Source: Pseudomonas gessardii | Lineage (GTDB): Bacteria > Pseudomonadota > Gammaproteobacteria > Pseudomonadales > Pseudomonadaceae | Direction of reading: 5' to 3' | Length of the DNA stretch: 64,000 nucleotides | NCBI RefSeq assembly: GCF_001983165.1 | Contig: NZ_MNPU01000002.1 | Span: 124,001 to 188,000 of the forward strand | In this document: one piece after another, positions 1-11,400 of the stretch | Layout: every line of letters begins with the position of its first letter | Numbering within the stretch: the first letter of the stretch is position 1 | Position numbers and translations under genes: made by a program | Notes under the pieces: generated by a model | The model's database searches: none | Told to the model about the DNA's origin: nothing | Seen by the model: only the letters and a program-made list of their open reading frames with translations

Positions 1-426
1 ATTGGAGGCAAACAGGCGGCCGCCCATTTTCAACGCTTGCGGGTCCTTAGCCACTTCTTCCACGGGCATGGCAGCAAATTTGGCGAAGATCGGCCCAAAC
101 TTGGCGTCGGCCTTGGCCATTTCCTTGTCCCATTCCTTGTTTTGCGTCCAGCCGTCTTCATAGCCCGGCAAGACGCCTTTCCAGTTGCCCAGGCCGGGAT
201 AGAGGATCAGGTAGCCGACGGCAAACACCAGGGTGCCGGCGAACAACAGGAACCACCATTGGGGCAGGGGGTTGTCGTACTCCTCAATCCCGTCGAAGGC
301 GTGGCCCATGGTCTGGTCGACGCTGCCCTTGGTCTCGCCCTTGCGGGTGCCGAACAGCAGCCAGGTCAGGCCGATCAGGCTGCCCAGGGTCAGTACACAG
401 ATCCATGTACTCCAAAAGGTAGTCAT
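1..426 (-). CDS. ccoP: cbb3-type cytochrome c oxidase subunit CcoP (3' part outside window)
   Basis: The first 142 residues of the di-heme cytochrome c subunit of the cbb3 oxidase can be read. It starts [10 protein letters not shown], with a first membrane helix at about residues 7-25, the conserved '[15 protein letters not shown]' segment, and a second helix at about 58-78. The reading frame leaves the window at residue 142, just after 'GGRLFAS', which in this family directly precedes the first CxxCH heme site. The ATG overlaps the ccoQ stop codon as ATGA, so the two are translationally coupled. CcoP passes electrons from periplasmic c-type cytochromes to CcoO/CcoN under low oxygen. Identity is certain; only completeness is missing. 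Confidence 0.95.
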   Translation of the reverse strand, partial: MTTFWSTWICVLTLGSLIGLTWLLFGTRKGETKGSVDQTMGHAFDGIEEYDNPLPQWWFLLFAGTLVFAVGYLILYPGLGNWKGVLPGYEDGWTQNKEWDKEMAKADAKFGPIFAKFAAMPVEEVAKDPQALKMGGRLFASN

Positions 427-641
427 GGCCGAATGCTCCTTGTTACAGGCTCTTCTTGAGCGTCGGATGGGGTGTCGATGGCGTCAGGCTTAGGCTCATC
501 GGCAAATGGCAGCAGGCAGGCCTCGGCGAACTCCGGGTTGCGCTTGGCGTTGAACACCCACAGCGACAGGCCGATGAAGGCAATCGCCACCACCAGCGTG
601 CCGAGGCCGCGGATCATTCCGGTATCCAGTTCAAAACCCAT
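423..641 (-). CDS. ccoQ: cbb3-type cytochrome c oxidase subunit CcoQ
   Basis: This is the small single-helix subunit of the cbb3 oxidase (72 residues), an assembly/stability component of the CcoNOQP complex. Residues about 10-30 ([20 protein letters not shown]) form the membrane helix, followed by the typical '[20 protein letters not shown]' polar tail. The tail runs on past residue 50 in a Pro/Asp/Glu-rich stretch, somewhat longer than the roughly 60-residue P. aeruginosa protein as I remember it. The gene begins 3 bases after the ccoO stop and overlaps ccoP by 4 bases, so it is part of one transcript. Confidence 0.93.
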   Translation of the reverse strand: MGFELDTGMIRGLGTLVVAIAFIGLSLWVFNAKRNPEFAEACLLPFADEPKPDAIDTPSDAQEEPVTRSIRP

Positions 642-644
642 GGT

Positions 645-1256
645 TCACCTCTTGCTCTTGATTGCAGTGCCGAGCACTTGCAGGTAGGAGACCAGAGCGT
701 CCATTTCGGTCTTGCCCTTGAGGCTGTCCACGGCCGCGGTGATGTCCGCGTCGGTGTACGGCACGCCGAGGGTGCGCATGACCTTGAGCTTGGTTTCGGT
801 GTGGCTGCTGTCGACCTGGGCGGTGACCAGCCATGGGTAGGCCGGCATCTTCGACTCAGGCACGACGTTGCGCGGGTTGTACAAGTGCGCGCGGTGCCAG
901 TCGTCGGAGTAGCGTGCGCCCACCCGGGCCAGGTCCGGCCCGGTACGCTTGGAGCCCCACAGGAACGGGTGGTCCCACACGCTTTCGCCGGCGACCGAGT
1001 AGTGGCCGTAGCGTTCGGTCTCGGCGCGGAACGGCCGGATCATCTGCGAGTGACACTGTACACAGCCTTCGCGGATGTAGATGTCACGGCCTTCCAGTTG
1101 CAGCGCGGTGTAGGGCTTCATGCCTTCGACCGGCTTGTTGGTCACGTCCTGGAAGAACAGCGGGACGATCTGCGTCAGGCCGCCGATACTCACGGCGAGC
1201 ACCATCAGCAGCATCAGCAGGCCGACGTTCTTTTCAATCGTTTCGTGTTTCATCAT
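645..1256 (-). CDS. ccoO: cbb3-type cytochrome c oxidase subunit CcoO
   Basis: This is the mono-heme cytochrome c subunit of the cbb3 oxidase (203 residues). An N-terminal membrane anchor covers about residues 10-35. The heme c site CVQCH lies at residues 65-69, followed by the conserved 'SQMIRPF'. The axial methionine region includes '[10 protein letters not shown]'. There are two tandem ATG codons (1256 and 1253). The Shine-Dalgarno GAGGAG is three bases from the first and six from the second, so the protein may begin one residue later. The gene starts 7 bases after ccoN ends and runs into ccoQ. Confidence 0.95.
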
Positions 1257-1263
1257 CGACTCC

Positions 1264-2688
<1,425 letters not shown>

Positions 2689-2767
2689 GGTTCCCCATCC
2701 ACGGTTCAACCCAAGCAGATACGGCACTTGGGCTGGAGTTATAGGCAGACTAAAAAGCGAGGTAAGC

Positions 2768-3460
2768 ATGGGCAAAGAGCACAAGGCCAGTATTGACGGG
2801 GATCAATGGGCGCAGTGTGTGCGTGAACACGGGTGGTTGTGGAATGCGGCCACGAGCGTTGACGCGGGCCAATCACCGACGCTGATCCTGGCTCACGGTG
2901 CCGGTGCGCCGATGGATTCGGGCTTTATGGGCGACATGGCTGCACGCCTTGCCGGGCATGGGGTCAACGTGTTGCGCTTCGAGTTTCCCTACATGGCCCA
3001 GCGCCGTGTGGACGGTGGCAAACGCCCACCGAACCCGGCCCCCAGACTGTTGGAATGCTGGCGCGAGGTGTATGCCCAGGTGCGACGTCATGTCGCTGGG
3101 CCGCTGGCTATCGGCGGCAAGTCCATGGGCGGGCGAATGGCCAGTTTACTGGCCGATGAACTGGCGGTTGATGCGCTGGTGTGCCTGGGTTATCCGTTCT
3201 ATGCGGTGGGCAAGCCGCAAAAGCCCCGGGTCGAGCACTTGGCCGGGCTGAAGACGTCGACCTTGATTGTGCAGGGCGAGCGCGATGCGTTGGGCAATCG
3301 GGCGGCGGTGCAGGGTTATGTGCTGTCGCCGGGCATCGAGGTGATGTGGCTGGTGGCGGGGGATCATGATCTGAAGCCGTTGAAGGCTTCGGGGTTTACC
3401 CATGAGCAGCATTTGGAGGCTGCGGCGGGGAAGGTGGCTGGGTTTCTCGGCGGCTGTTAG
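2768..3460 (+). CDS. alpha/beta-hydrolase family protein (KANL3/Tex30-like)
   Basis: A 230-residue cytosolic alpha/beta-fold hydrolase of unknown substrate. Visible motifs are '[16 protein letters not shown]' (oxyanion-side HGxG), the nucleophile elbow GGKSMGGRM (GxSxG type), the 'GERDALG' acid loop and '[10 protein letters not shown]' with the likely catalytic His. The ATG at 2768 is preceded by GAGG at 2759-2762, five bases away. A longer in-frame start at 2681 has no good ribosome site. The gene is divergent from ccoN, and its first codons carry the ccoN promoter elements. It ends against a REP doublet and converges on aer. A role linked to respiration is not shown. Confidence 0.8.
   Translation: MGKEHKASIDGDQWAQCVREHGWLWNAATSVDAGQSPTLILAHGAGAPMDSGFMGDMAARLAGHGVNVLRFEFPYMAQRRVDGGKRPPNPAPRLLECWREVYAQVRRHVAGPLAIGGKSMGGRMASLLADELAVDALVCLGYPFYAVGKPQKPRVEHLAGLKTSTLIVQGERDALGNRAAVQGYVLSPGIEVMWLVAGDHDLKPLKASGFTHEQHLEAAAGKVAGFLGGC
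2793..2806 (-). promoter_or_regulatory. Anr/FNR-type box for ccoNOQP
   Basis: Read on the minus strand this is TTGATCCCCGTCAA, nine of ten matches to the FNR/Anr consensus TTGAT-N4-ATCAA. Its centre is about 32 bases upstream of a possible -10 hexamer CATGCT (2770-2765, minus strand), the spacing expected of a class II FNR-type promoter. The ccoN ATG follows about 105 bases downstream of the box. The box lies inside the first codons of the divergent hydrolase gene. That the site is Anr-bound is inferred. Confidence 0.75.
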
Positions 3461-3467
3461 GGCCTCA

Positions 3468-3538
3468 TCGCAGGCAAGCCAGCTCCCACATTTTGAATGT
3501 ATTCACAGATCAAAATGTGGGAGCTGGCTTGCCTGCGA
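3468..3538. repeat. REP doublet (REPIN) with perfect 29-bp arms
   Basis: Two REP palindromes lie head to head: 3468-3496 and 3510-3538 are perfect reverse complements (29 bp) around a 13-base loop. Each arm holds the GTGGGAGCTGGCTTGCC core. The element fills nearly the whole gap between two convergent genes and may also act as a bidirectional transcription end. A near-copy, including the loop, is at 41501-41572. Confidence 0.9.
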
Positions 3539-3545
3539 TAGCGAT

Positions 3546-5111
3546 CTAGCGGTTAAACCGCTCCACCAGCGAATACTGCGTATTGGCCGTATGGGTCAGC
3601 TCCTCACTCAACTGCGCCGAGTTCAACGCCTGCTCCGACGTCTGGTCCGCCAACAAGGCAATGGTGCTGATATTGCGGCTGATCTCTTCGGCCACCGAGC
3701 TTTGCTCCTCGGTCGCGGCGGCGATCTGGGTGGTCATGTCGGTGATGTGCGCCACCGCCTCGCTGATCCCCACCAGCGCTGCGTCAGCCTCCATCACCCG
3801 GGCCACGCCTTCTTCAGCCTGGCGATGCCCGGCATCCATGGTCTGCACGGCGGTGCTGGCGGTCTGTTGCAACTTGGCGATCAGGGCATGGATCTGCCCG
3901 GTGGACTCGCTGGTGCGTTGCGCCAGTTGCCGCACTTCATCGGCCACCACCGCAAACCCGCGGCCCATCTCACCGGCACGTGCCGCTTCGATGGCGGCGT
4001 TCAGGGCCAGCAGGTTGGTCTGGTCGGCAATGCCCTTGATCACATCCACCACACCGCCGATTTCGTCGCTGTCCTTGGCCAGTTGGGTCACGGTGCTCCC
4101 GGTCTCCCCGACCACCACCGACAGGCGCTGGATGGCTTCGCGGGTTTCCCCGGCAATGTCGCGGCCACGGCTGGTCAGGCGATTGGCTTCCTGGGTCGCA
4201 TCGGCCGTGCGCTGTACATGGCTGGCGACTTCCTGGGTGGTGGCGGCCATCTGGTTGACCGCGGTGGCCACCTGTTCGGTCTCCACGCGCTGGCGCTCCA
4301 GGCTCGTTGAGCTGTTGTGGGCCAGGGTGTTGGACTGCCGCGCCTGGTCGTTCAGATGCTCGGCGGTGTCCTGCAAACGGGTCAGGCAGGTCTTCAGGCG
4401 GGCTTCCTGGCTGAGGATCGACATCTCCAGGCGTGCTTGCGCGCCACGGCTGTCGGTGTACATCTGCGCGATCAGCGGGTCGGAGGTGGTCTGTTCGGCC
4501 AGGCGCAGCAGGCGCTTGAGGCCGCGCTGTTGCCAGCTCAGGCCAAGCAGGCCCAGCGGCACCGACAAGGCGGCGGCCAGGGCAAAGCCCCAGTGCGAGT
4601 TGAACCAGATGCCGATCAGGAAGCCCAGCTGGCTGACCAGGATAAACGGCAGCCAGTCCTGGAGCACCGGCAGCCATTGGTCGCTGCGTGGGATCGCCGA
4701 CTTGCCCTGGTTGATCCGCAGGTACAGCGCTTCGGCGCGGCGGATCTGCTCGGCGGTCGGCTTGACCCGTACCGATTCGTAGCCGACCACCTGTTCGCCG
4801 TCGAACACCGGGGTCACATAGGCGTTGACCCAGTAGTGATCGCCGGTCTTGCAGCGGTTCTTGACGATGCCCATCCATGGCAAGCCTTGTTTGAGCGTCG
4901 CCCACATGTGCCCGAACACGGCCGCCGGCACGTCGGGGTGACGAACCAGGTTGTGTGGGGCGCGCATCAGCTCTTCCCGGGAAAACCCACTGATCTCGAC
5001 AAACGCGTCGTTGCAGTAAGTGATCACGCCTTTGGCATCGGTCGTGGAGATCAACCTTTGTTGAGCCGGGAAGGTACGTTCGCGCTGGGTAACGGGTTGG
5101 TTATTACGCAT
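3546..5111 (-). CDS. aer: aerotaxis receptor Aer (PAS-type methyl-accepting chemotaxis protein)
   Basis: A 521-residue energy/oxygen taxis transducer. Residues about 12-118 form a PAS domain ('[21 protein letters not shown]', '[13 protein letters not shown]', '[17 protein letters not shown]'), which in Aer binds FAD. Two hydrophobic stretches at about 154-172 and 175-193 form the membrane hairpin. The rest is the cytoplasmic signalling helix bundle, with its conserved hairpin tip at about 350-405 ('[20 protein letters not shown]', '[16 protein letters not shown]'). No periplasmic sensor domain is present, as expected for Aer. Its place beside cco and near acnA matches P. aeruginosa and fits a cell that steers toward the oxygen level used by its cbb3 oxidase. 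I found no convincing Anr box in its upstream gap. Confidence 0.92.
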   Translation of the reverse strand: MRNNQPVTQRERTFPAQQRLISTTDAKGVITYCNDAFVEISGFSREELMRAPHNLVRHPDVPAAVFGHMWATLKQGLPWMGIVKNRCKTGDHYWVNAYVTPVFDGEQVVGYESVRVKPTAEQIRRAEALYLRINQGKSAIPRSDQWLPVLQDWLPFILVSQLGFLIGIWFNSHWGFALAAALSVPLGLLGLSWQQRGLKRLLRLAEQTTSDPLIAQMYTDSRGAQARLEMSILSQEARLKTCLTRLQDTAEHLNDQARQSNTLAHNSSTSLERQRVETEQVATAVNQMAATTQEVASHVQRTADATQEANRLTSRGRDIAGETREAIQRLSVVVGETGSTVTQLAKDSDEIGGVVDVIKGIADQTNLLALNAAIEAARAGEMGRGFAVVADEVRQLAQRTSESTGQIHALIAKLQQTASTAVQTMDAGHRQAEEGVARVMEADAALVGISEAVAHITDMTTQIAAATEEQSSVAEEISRNISTIALLADQTSEQALNSAQLSEELTHTANTQYSLVERFNR

Positions 5112-5196
5112 GATTGATCAATCCGCAAGGCTTTGACGGGTTGTCGGCCGCGGCGGGCTTTTATTTAACTTAATTTTTGCAATAATCGGCGCGGCC

Positions 5197-6369
5197 TCAG
5201 CGGGTGCCCAGGATGTCGACAGCCATACGCTGTTGGATGGTGGTCCGGGCGTAGTCGCGGATGAAGGCCGAGCGGTCGGTGGGCTCCAGTTTCAAGCGGG
5301 CCAGGGCGGCGATGGCTGCCTCCAGGTCGGCGGGGGTAAACACCGAAGCGTTGGCGATATGAGTGGTAGCAAAGTGTTTTGGATAGCCGGCCAGGCCTGC
5401 CAGGATCGGCTTGCCGGTGGCGGCGTACTCGAACAGTTTGGAGGGGACGACCTTGAGGAACGCCTGGAATGTATTGAGGTGCAAAAAGAGCACATCGGCC
5501 TCTTGATAGTCATCAATGAGTTGGGAGCGGGGCCTGGGGGCAATCAGCTCGACATTGGTGATCTGCAGGCGTTGCAGCTCGTCGCGCAGCTTTTGCAGGG
5601 TGCCGCCATGGCCAATCACCGAGAAGCAGGCGCTGTCAGCCAGCCTTTGTGCCAGCGGCGGGATGATTTTTTCCAGGCCCTGGCCAGCACCGATATTGCC
5701 AGCATAGACAATTTTCAGTCGGTCGGTGGGTGCGCGGGCTGGGCCCTGTGGGAGCGGTGGCTTGAAAAAGGCATCGTCCACGCCATTGGTAAAGGTGGAA
5801 AACGTCTTGTGCGGATAGCGCTCGACGAAATAAGCGAGAAACCCCGGTGACACCAGGTTGACCCGCGACGCCTGGTTGATCGTCAGTCGTTCGACCACGG
5901 CAAACAGCCGGGCCAGGACCTTGCCCCGGATACCGGGGAAAAGCTCGGGCAACACATCGACGAAAATATCGCGGATATCCAGATAGAGCGCAGTCTTGCG
6001 CGTGTGGGCGATAGCGGCGGCCAGAGCGGCGGTCATCAGCCGCGAGGACGAAGCAAGGATCAAGTCGTACGCCTTGCCTTTTATCGCCTGGCGCACCCCA
6101 CGGGCATAGGCCGTGAACCCCCAGGCCTGATCGCAGAAGTTGTTGGCGTGCCTGGGCAGGGCTATGCGCGTAATACAAAGCCCCGGGCGCTGCGGGTCAG
6201 CGCTGTCGGCGGTGTAGGAGGTGGCATAGCGGTTGGGGTGAGTGGTGAGCAAGTCGATCTGCACCTCGCCGCCAGGGTGCGCCAGCAGGGCCTCGACCAT
6301 CGCTTCGACACGGAAGGCTGCCAGGTCAGGCGGGTAGTAGAAGCTCAAGAGCAGGATACGGGTGGTCAT
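5197..6369 (-). CDS. glycosyltransferase family 4 (WbuB-like)
   Basis: A 390-residue GT-B glycosyltransferase. The N-terminal donor/acceptor fold begins 'RILLLSFYYPPDLAAFR', typical of GT4/WbuB-like enzymes. 'LKIVYAGNIGAGQGLEKII' (about 218-236) opens the second Rossmann domain. 'VVPSKLFEYAATGKPILAG' (about 307-325) is the nucleotide-sugar site, with the second glutamate of the EX7E motif at 314 and a Lys in place of the first. It is the last gene of the glycan block, and its start overlaps the upstream GT4 stop (ATGA). It probably adds one sugar to a lipid-linked or protein-linked glycan; donor and acceptor cannot be told from sequence. Confidence 0.85.
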   Translation of the reverse strand: MTTRILLLSFYYPPDLAAFRVEAMVEALLAHPGGEVQIDLLTTHPNRYATSYTADSADPQRPGLCITRIALPRHANNFCDQAWGFTAYARGVRQAIKGKAYDLILASSSRLMTAALAAAIAHTRKTALYLDIRDIFVDVLPELFPGIRGKVLARLFAVVERLTINQASRVNLVSPGFLAYFVERYPHKTFSTFTNGVDDAFFKPPLPQGPARAPTDRLKIVYAGNIGAGQGLEKIIPPLAQRLADSACFSVIGHGGTLQKLRDELQRLQITNVELIAPRPRSQLIDDYQEADVLFLHLNTFQAFLKVVPSKLFEYAATGKPILAGLAGYPKHFATTHIANASVFTPADLEAAIAALARLKLEPTDRSAFIRDYARTTIQQRMAVDILGTR

Positions 6370-7574
6370 GGATGCCCCCGGCCCTTGCCCGCCAACCGCT
6401 GGTACAGCGTCACCAGCTCTGCCTCCTGCTGTTCCCAGTTCAAGTATCTGGCGGCAATTCGTGTGTTGCCGGCATACCGGCGGCGTAGCGCGGGATCATT
6501 CAGCAGGCGCGTGAGAGCCGTTTGCAGTGGCAGGTCGTCGCCCGCCGGCACCAGCAGCCCGATGTCATGGGTCCTGACAATCCGACGAATTTCCGGGAAG
6601 TCCGTGGCGATCACCGGCAGCCCGGCAATCACGTACTCGAACAGTTTGTTGGAGTCGGTGGTGAAGTGGTTCAGGCAGGTGTTTTCGATGGGCTGTACGC
6701 CAATGTCGGCCGATGCGGTGTAGCTGGGTAACTCCGCCAGGGGCACCACCGGGATAAAATGCACGCGTTCAGTCAAGCCCAGTTCATCGCGCAATGTCAT
6801 CAGCGGTACGCTCAGTTTTCCGCCGCCGATCAGCACAAAGTACGCATTCTGTACGCTGGCTGCTACCCGCAGCAGGCGCTCCAGCCCGCGTCCCTGCTGC
6901 AGTCCGCCCTGATAGACGACGATCGGCCAGGGCTGCAACAGCCCCAGTTCCGCGCGGATCCGTTGTGTCGGCGGGCTGTTGCTGAACCGTGGCCGATTCT
7001 GCAGCACCTGCGGGCGGGCAATGGCGTAGGCCCGGGCAAAGAACTTCGCCCGGGCCTGGGTGGTGGTGATGTTGCCGTCAGTCCTGGGCATCAACGTGCG
7101 CTCGACCCGCGCCACCCACTGGCGATAGCGCCCGTAACCTTCGCGGCTGGTGCTGAGCTCATGGGCGTCATACACCAGCTTTGCGCCACTGAGCCGGGCG
7201 GCGAGCCAGGCACTGGGCAGGGTATTGACGTCATGGGCGTGGATCACGCTTGCGCGATGCCAGGCGATACGCGTTACCAGGCCGATATGGGTCCACAGCC
7301 GCGCCACGACGCGCAGGGCGGTCATGGGGTTGCCGGCAGCCGGCGCGCCCGTCGATGGGGGCACCTTGGCGCCGCGCCATCGCCATAGCGGACGGCGGGC
7401 TACCCGTATCACCTGGATACCCTCCGTGAGGGTTTCTTTACTACGGGTCACGCCGGGGGTATGCAGCGCGAATACCGTGACGTGATAGCCCGCCGACTGC
7501 AGTGTCTGGGCCTGTTTCAAGACCCGGGCGTCGTGACGGAATTCGTTCCAGACGATCATGGCAATACGGGGCAC
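6366..7574 (-). CDS. glycosyltransferase family 4
   Basis: A 402-residue GT-B glycosyltransferase. The N-terminus is 'IAMIVWNEFRHDARVLKQAQ', with 'VIHAHDVNTLPSAWLAARLSG' (about 110-130) and 'LVYDAHELSTSREG' in the first domain. 'IVVYQGGLQQGRGLERLL' starts the second domain and 'TTDSNKLFEYVIAGLPVIATD' (about 305-325, Glu 313) is the donor site. I chose the GTG at 7574 because AGGAG lies nine bases upstream; the in-frame ATG at 7628 has no such site. It is coupled by a 4-base overlap to the next GT4, so the two likely act in sequence on the same glycan. Substrate is unknown. Confidence 0.82.
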   Translation of the reverse strand: MPRIAMIVWNEFRHDARVLKQAQTLQSAGYHVTVFALHTPGVTRSKETLTEGIQVIRVARRPLWRWRGAKVPPSTGAPAAGNPMTALRVVARLWTHIGLVTRIAWHRASVIHAHDVNTLPSAWLAARLSGAKLVYDAHELSTSREGYGRYRQWVARVERTLMPRTDGNITTTQARAKFFARAYAIARPQVLQNRPRFSNSPPTQRIRAELGLLQPWPIVVYQGGLQQGRGLERLLRVAASVQNAYFVLIGGGKLSVPLMTLRDELGLTERVHFIPVVPLAELPSYTASADIGVQPIENTCLNHFTTDSNKLFEYVIAGLPVIATDFPEIRRIVRTHDIGLLVPAGDDLPLQTALTRLLNDPALRRRYAGNTRIAARYLNWEQQEAELVTLYQRLAGKGRGHP

Positions 7575-7605
7575 GTGAACCCACTCCTGTTCGGGCAGTT
7601 GCAAA

Positions 7606-8424
7606 TCAATGGGCCAAAAACAGGGCATTGATTTTGTGTTGGTGGCTTTTCAGATAGATCGCGTCCTCGATCAGCGCCTTGAGCCGGGCAAGACTTTGCC
7701 GGACCAGGATCAACGAGATCAGGGCGATATAAATGGGGGCAGGGTTCATGTACAGGAAGTCCATGACCATAAAGGCAAAGGTTCCCAGGAAACCCAAGGA
7801 GGACAGGGCATTGAGCAGTGGGTTGTGGTGGCGCTGCACAAGTGAGCGAATGCGCGCTTGGCGATTGTATAAAACGATGACCAGTGCTGTGGCCACGACA
7901 ATATAGAGCAGGGCAATGGTCAGTAACGCCGGGTAGATATACAGCAGGGTGCCGAGGGCGGTTGTCACAAAGGTGGCCGCGGACAAACCGCGGGTGAACC
8001 TGGAAAACACCAGCACTGCCAAGGGGCGCTGATTATTTAAAGGGGCCGGCTTTGGGTGGCGGTTCATCAGTTGGTCGGCGCCCGTTCTTGAATAGCGCGA
8101 CGCGATGAGTTCCGAGACTAGATACAGGCCGTAAAACACAGCGGTCAACACACTGAGGCCGATAATCAGCCAGGGCTTGCTGAACGCCTTGAATGCCGGC
8201 GGTAAATACTCGGGTATCGAGTCGGAGCCCAGCAGGATGAGGATTTTGATCGGCAACAAGAACGTGACGATCAATAGGCCTTGTGCGCAGAAGTGTGCGG
8301 TATGTGCGGTCAAGGTGGCGGTTGGAGTGACCCGCATGAATTTACGAGCCAATGACATGCACCAACCGAGTGTCGAGAGCAGGATGATCTGTAGGGTCGA
8401 CGCTTTCTCGATGGTCATTTGCAT
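7606..8424 (-). CDS. integral membrane protein of unknown function in glycan cluster
   Basis: I do not recognise this 272-residue protein. It has about six strongly hydrophobic segments: near 10-27, 47-68 (GLLIVTFLLPIKILILLG), 88-108, two between about 150 and 185 (with 'LLYIYPALLTIALLYIVVA'), and 208-245. Charged loops lie between them ('SRYSRTGADQLMNRHPKP'). It is too short to be a Wzx flippase or Wzy polymerase, and I see no known motif. The start is uncertain: the ATG at 8424 would overlap the upstream glycosyltransferase by 83 bases, while in-frame ATGs at 8358 and 8337 would shorten or remove that overlap; none has a clear ribosome site. Its position suggests a membrane role in making or placing the glycan. 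Confidence 0.6.
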   Translation of the reverse strand: MQMTIEKASTLQIILLSTLGWCMSLARKFMRVTPTATLTAHTAHFCAQGLLIVTFLLPIKILILLGSDSIPEYLPPAFKAFSKPWLIIGLSVLTAVFYGLYLVSELIASRYSRTGADQLMNRHPKPAPLNNQRPLAVLVFSRFTRGLSAATFVTTALGTLLYIYPALLTIALLYIVVATALVIVLYNRQARIRSLVQRHHNPLLNALSSLGFLGTFAFMVMDFLYMNPAPIYIALISLILVRQSLARLKALIEDAIYLKSHQHKINALFLAH

Positions 8425-11400
8425 CTCGTATGAGGTTGAGTTCTGCCCTGGAAATCTGCAGCGTGTCGCTTTGCCTGACCACGCGTTGCCTGGCGTTCAG
8501 GGATTTTTCCTGGAAAATGCCCGGGTTCAGGAACAGGCTTTCAATGGCATCGCTCAGTTCGGTGAAACTGTCCGGGGCCGCCAGGAAACCACTGTCGTCA
8601 TCGACAAATTCCGGTATTGCGCCGACCCGATTGGTGACGGGCACCAGGCCCGAGGCCATTGCCTCGTCGCGGGAAACACCTTGGGTGTCCATACGGCTGG
8701 GGCACAGGAACACCCCATAGTGTTTATGCAGTTCAGCGATTTCGGATTGTTTCAGGTAACCCTTTTCAATCCGTACATTGGGGTATTGGCGCAGGGGGGC
8801 CAGTGTTTCCTCAAATAACGGCCCATCGCCGATCAGGCGAAACTCCAGTTCATTGAACCAGGGTTTTTGCGCCAGCAACTGGATGGCCTTGACACTCAGG
8901 TCATTGGCATAGGTGCGCGAGACATAGGGGCGGATCGAGAGGATTTTCTTGCGTTGCTCAGGCGGTTTTTCCTGATAGGAAAACAACTGGGTATTGATCG
9001 GGTTATGAATGATCCGGTACTGGTTGTTCGGCAGGCGAAAGCCCAGGTCCTCCATGACTTCCTCGGCAAAGTGGCGCGAGACGAAGACCAATTGCAAATT
9101 GGCCGGCATGGGGTTCAGCAGCGTGCGCCAGAACGCCAGGCGCCGGTCGCTTTCAAGTTTGCCCAGTTGCCGTTGCTCTTCGCTGGCGTAGTTGTGCGCC
9201 CGTCGCCACCAGGGCTGGATTTCGGCGCCGTGGACCCAGACGATCATGCGCAGGCTGTGCACATGCAGGCGCAAGATTTCCCACATCTGCGGGTCCAGGA
9301 AGTGCACCAGCACCGAGGGGTATGCCCCCGACCCGAGCAGGGTGGCCAGGGCCGCCTGGGCGCCGGTGATGACATCCACATTTTCAAACTCTTGGTAGCT
9401 GACCGGCTCATTGGGCCGCAGGCGGAACACATCCACCGCCAGCCCTTGGGCTTGATAGGCGCTCACACGGGTGTGCAAGAAACCGTTGCGGTACAGGTCG
9501 TCATAGGCCGGGTAATGGTTGGTCAGCAGTAGGTGCCCGGCCTTGGCCAGCAGGGTCGACGGCTGGATATCGCGATGGCCCAGGACCAGTGCCTTGAGCG
9601 TTGTACTGCCGCTTGCATAAACGCGGACCCCCAGGCGCACATAGGCGGCTTCAGGCGGTACGTCGCAGCTCTGGTTGCGGTTGGCCGTGTGCAGCAGCGT
9701 GCTGATGCGTTGTTGCTGGGCATCAAGAAACAGGATGACCAATTGAATGTTCAGGCCTGGGGTGGTGTCGAGGAACAGTTTCAGGGGCGCACTGCTCGCC
9801 AGCTGGGCCACGGGCAGTTCCTGCCTGGCGTAGTGGTACTCGTGGCGACCGTCCGCGAGGGATGAACGGATGTGCCAGGTATCGGCCTCAACCTCGGTTT
9901 GCAGCAACCGGCTGCCGATTGGGCCAAACAGTTTGGCCAAGGCTGCACCGCTGATGTGGGGCGTACTGGCACTCACGTGCAGCGGTGGGATGCTTTCTGC
10001 GTGACGTTGAAGTGCGTCGAGGCTGATACCGCTGTCCACCCCAAGATCATCCACCCTGGCGCTGAGGTGCTGTGGGTTGGTGCCAGCCGCGTCCTTGCAG
10101 TAGTTGAAGGCGTCAATCGCCAGGGCCTGCGGGTCTTGGTAGGCAAGGGTGGGCAGGGCGTGGAGCCAAGCGCAAGCCGTTTGCCCGGCCAGCGCCGAGG
10201 GCTTGATCAGTGCGCAGCGGGCGGCAATGGCGCGGGCGCACCGGTAGTCTTGCCCGGCGTTGCGCAGGTGGATGCCATGCTCGTCGGCCATGTAGTGCGC
10301 CACCTTGCCGATCACGTTGGCCTGGCTGTAGCGTGTGGCCAGGGCCAGGTCGAGCAGGTAGTGGGGGCCGTAGTAGTCCTCGGCCATCATCCCGCCCACC
10401 CAGTCTGCGCCGTTGGCCAGTTCGGCCACGGTCACGGCGTTCAAGTGTTTGCGGCTGATCAGGCGCAATCGTGGGTCTGTGGCGGTTGCACCGACGTTGA
10501 CCACGACCTGCATGATGACATTGCTGTAGCGCTGCCGCTGCAGGTGCCGGGTCAGAGCCAGGAGCTCGGCGTTATTGACCGCGTTGGCGAGGATGCAAAT
10601 CGTGGGCAAGGGATCGGCTTGAGGGGTGCCGGTGACTTTGGCCATGACATAGCGCAAGCGATGCGCGTAGGTATGCTCCTGCATCACCTTGCGCAAGCCG
10701 GCCAGGCGCAATTTGGCGCTGTGTTGTGGGTTGTCCGCCAGCGCCTGGAGCCGGTTGAGCCGGTGCGCGCTGTTGTCGGTGGTGATCACCAGGTCACCCA
10801 GCAATACGCGCAGGCCCCGGGAGAAATTGCTGACCGTCAGGGTGTTGGAGCCCAGCAGCTCGAAGACGCGCCGCGCAAACATGGACTGGGATTGCTTGAT
10901 CGAATTGAGGTTGACCCCGTAACGATAGCCTTTGTAGGCCAGGTCCATTTGCGCGCTGCTCAGCGTGCCGACGATGTAAGGCTGATACTCGCTGGGGAAT
11001 TGGTAGCGGGGGTCTTGTTTGCCGAGGTTGCGGTCGAAGATCTCCAGGGGCCGCAAGCGTGGCAGCTCGCTGATAAGGTTGACCAGATCGCGGGTCCGCT
11101 CGGGATAACGCACGTAGTAGGCGCCAGCAAAGCAGAACCCATCCTTGCGTTCATACAGTTCGATCGGGTTGTGCACCGCCGGCTGGCAGGCAAAGGGCAG
11201 CAGGTAGACGCGCTCGTGCCCCAGGGCGCCTTTGTAGCGGTGGATGCAGTCGATATCCGTGGTGAACACCCAGTCGAACTGCTTGGCCGTGTTGAGGAAG
11301 GTTTCATAGTGCACGGGGTCTTCCTTGTTCCAGAACACCGTGGGCACGCCGTGGTCCTTGCACCACTGCACGATCTTTCGCAGCTCTTCGCCGTTGTGCC

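Noticed and set aside
5112..5140. TTGATCAA palindrome in front of aer, considered as an Anr box
   Set aside because: The half sites lack the four-base spacer of the FNR/Anr consensus and it lies too close to the start codon.
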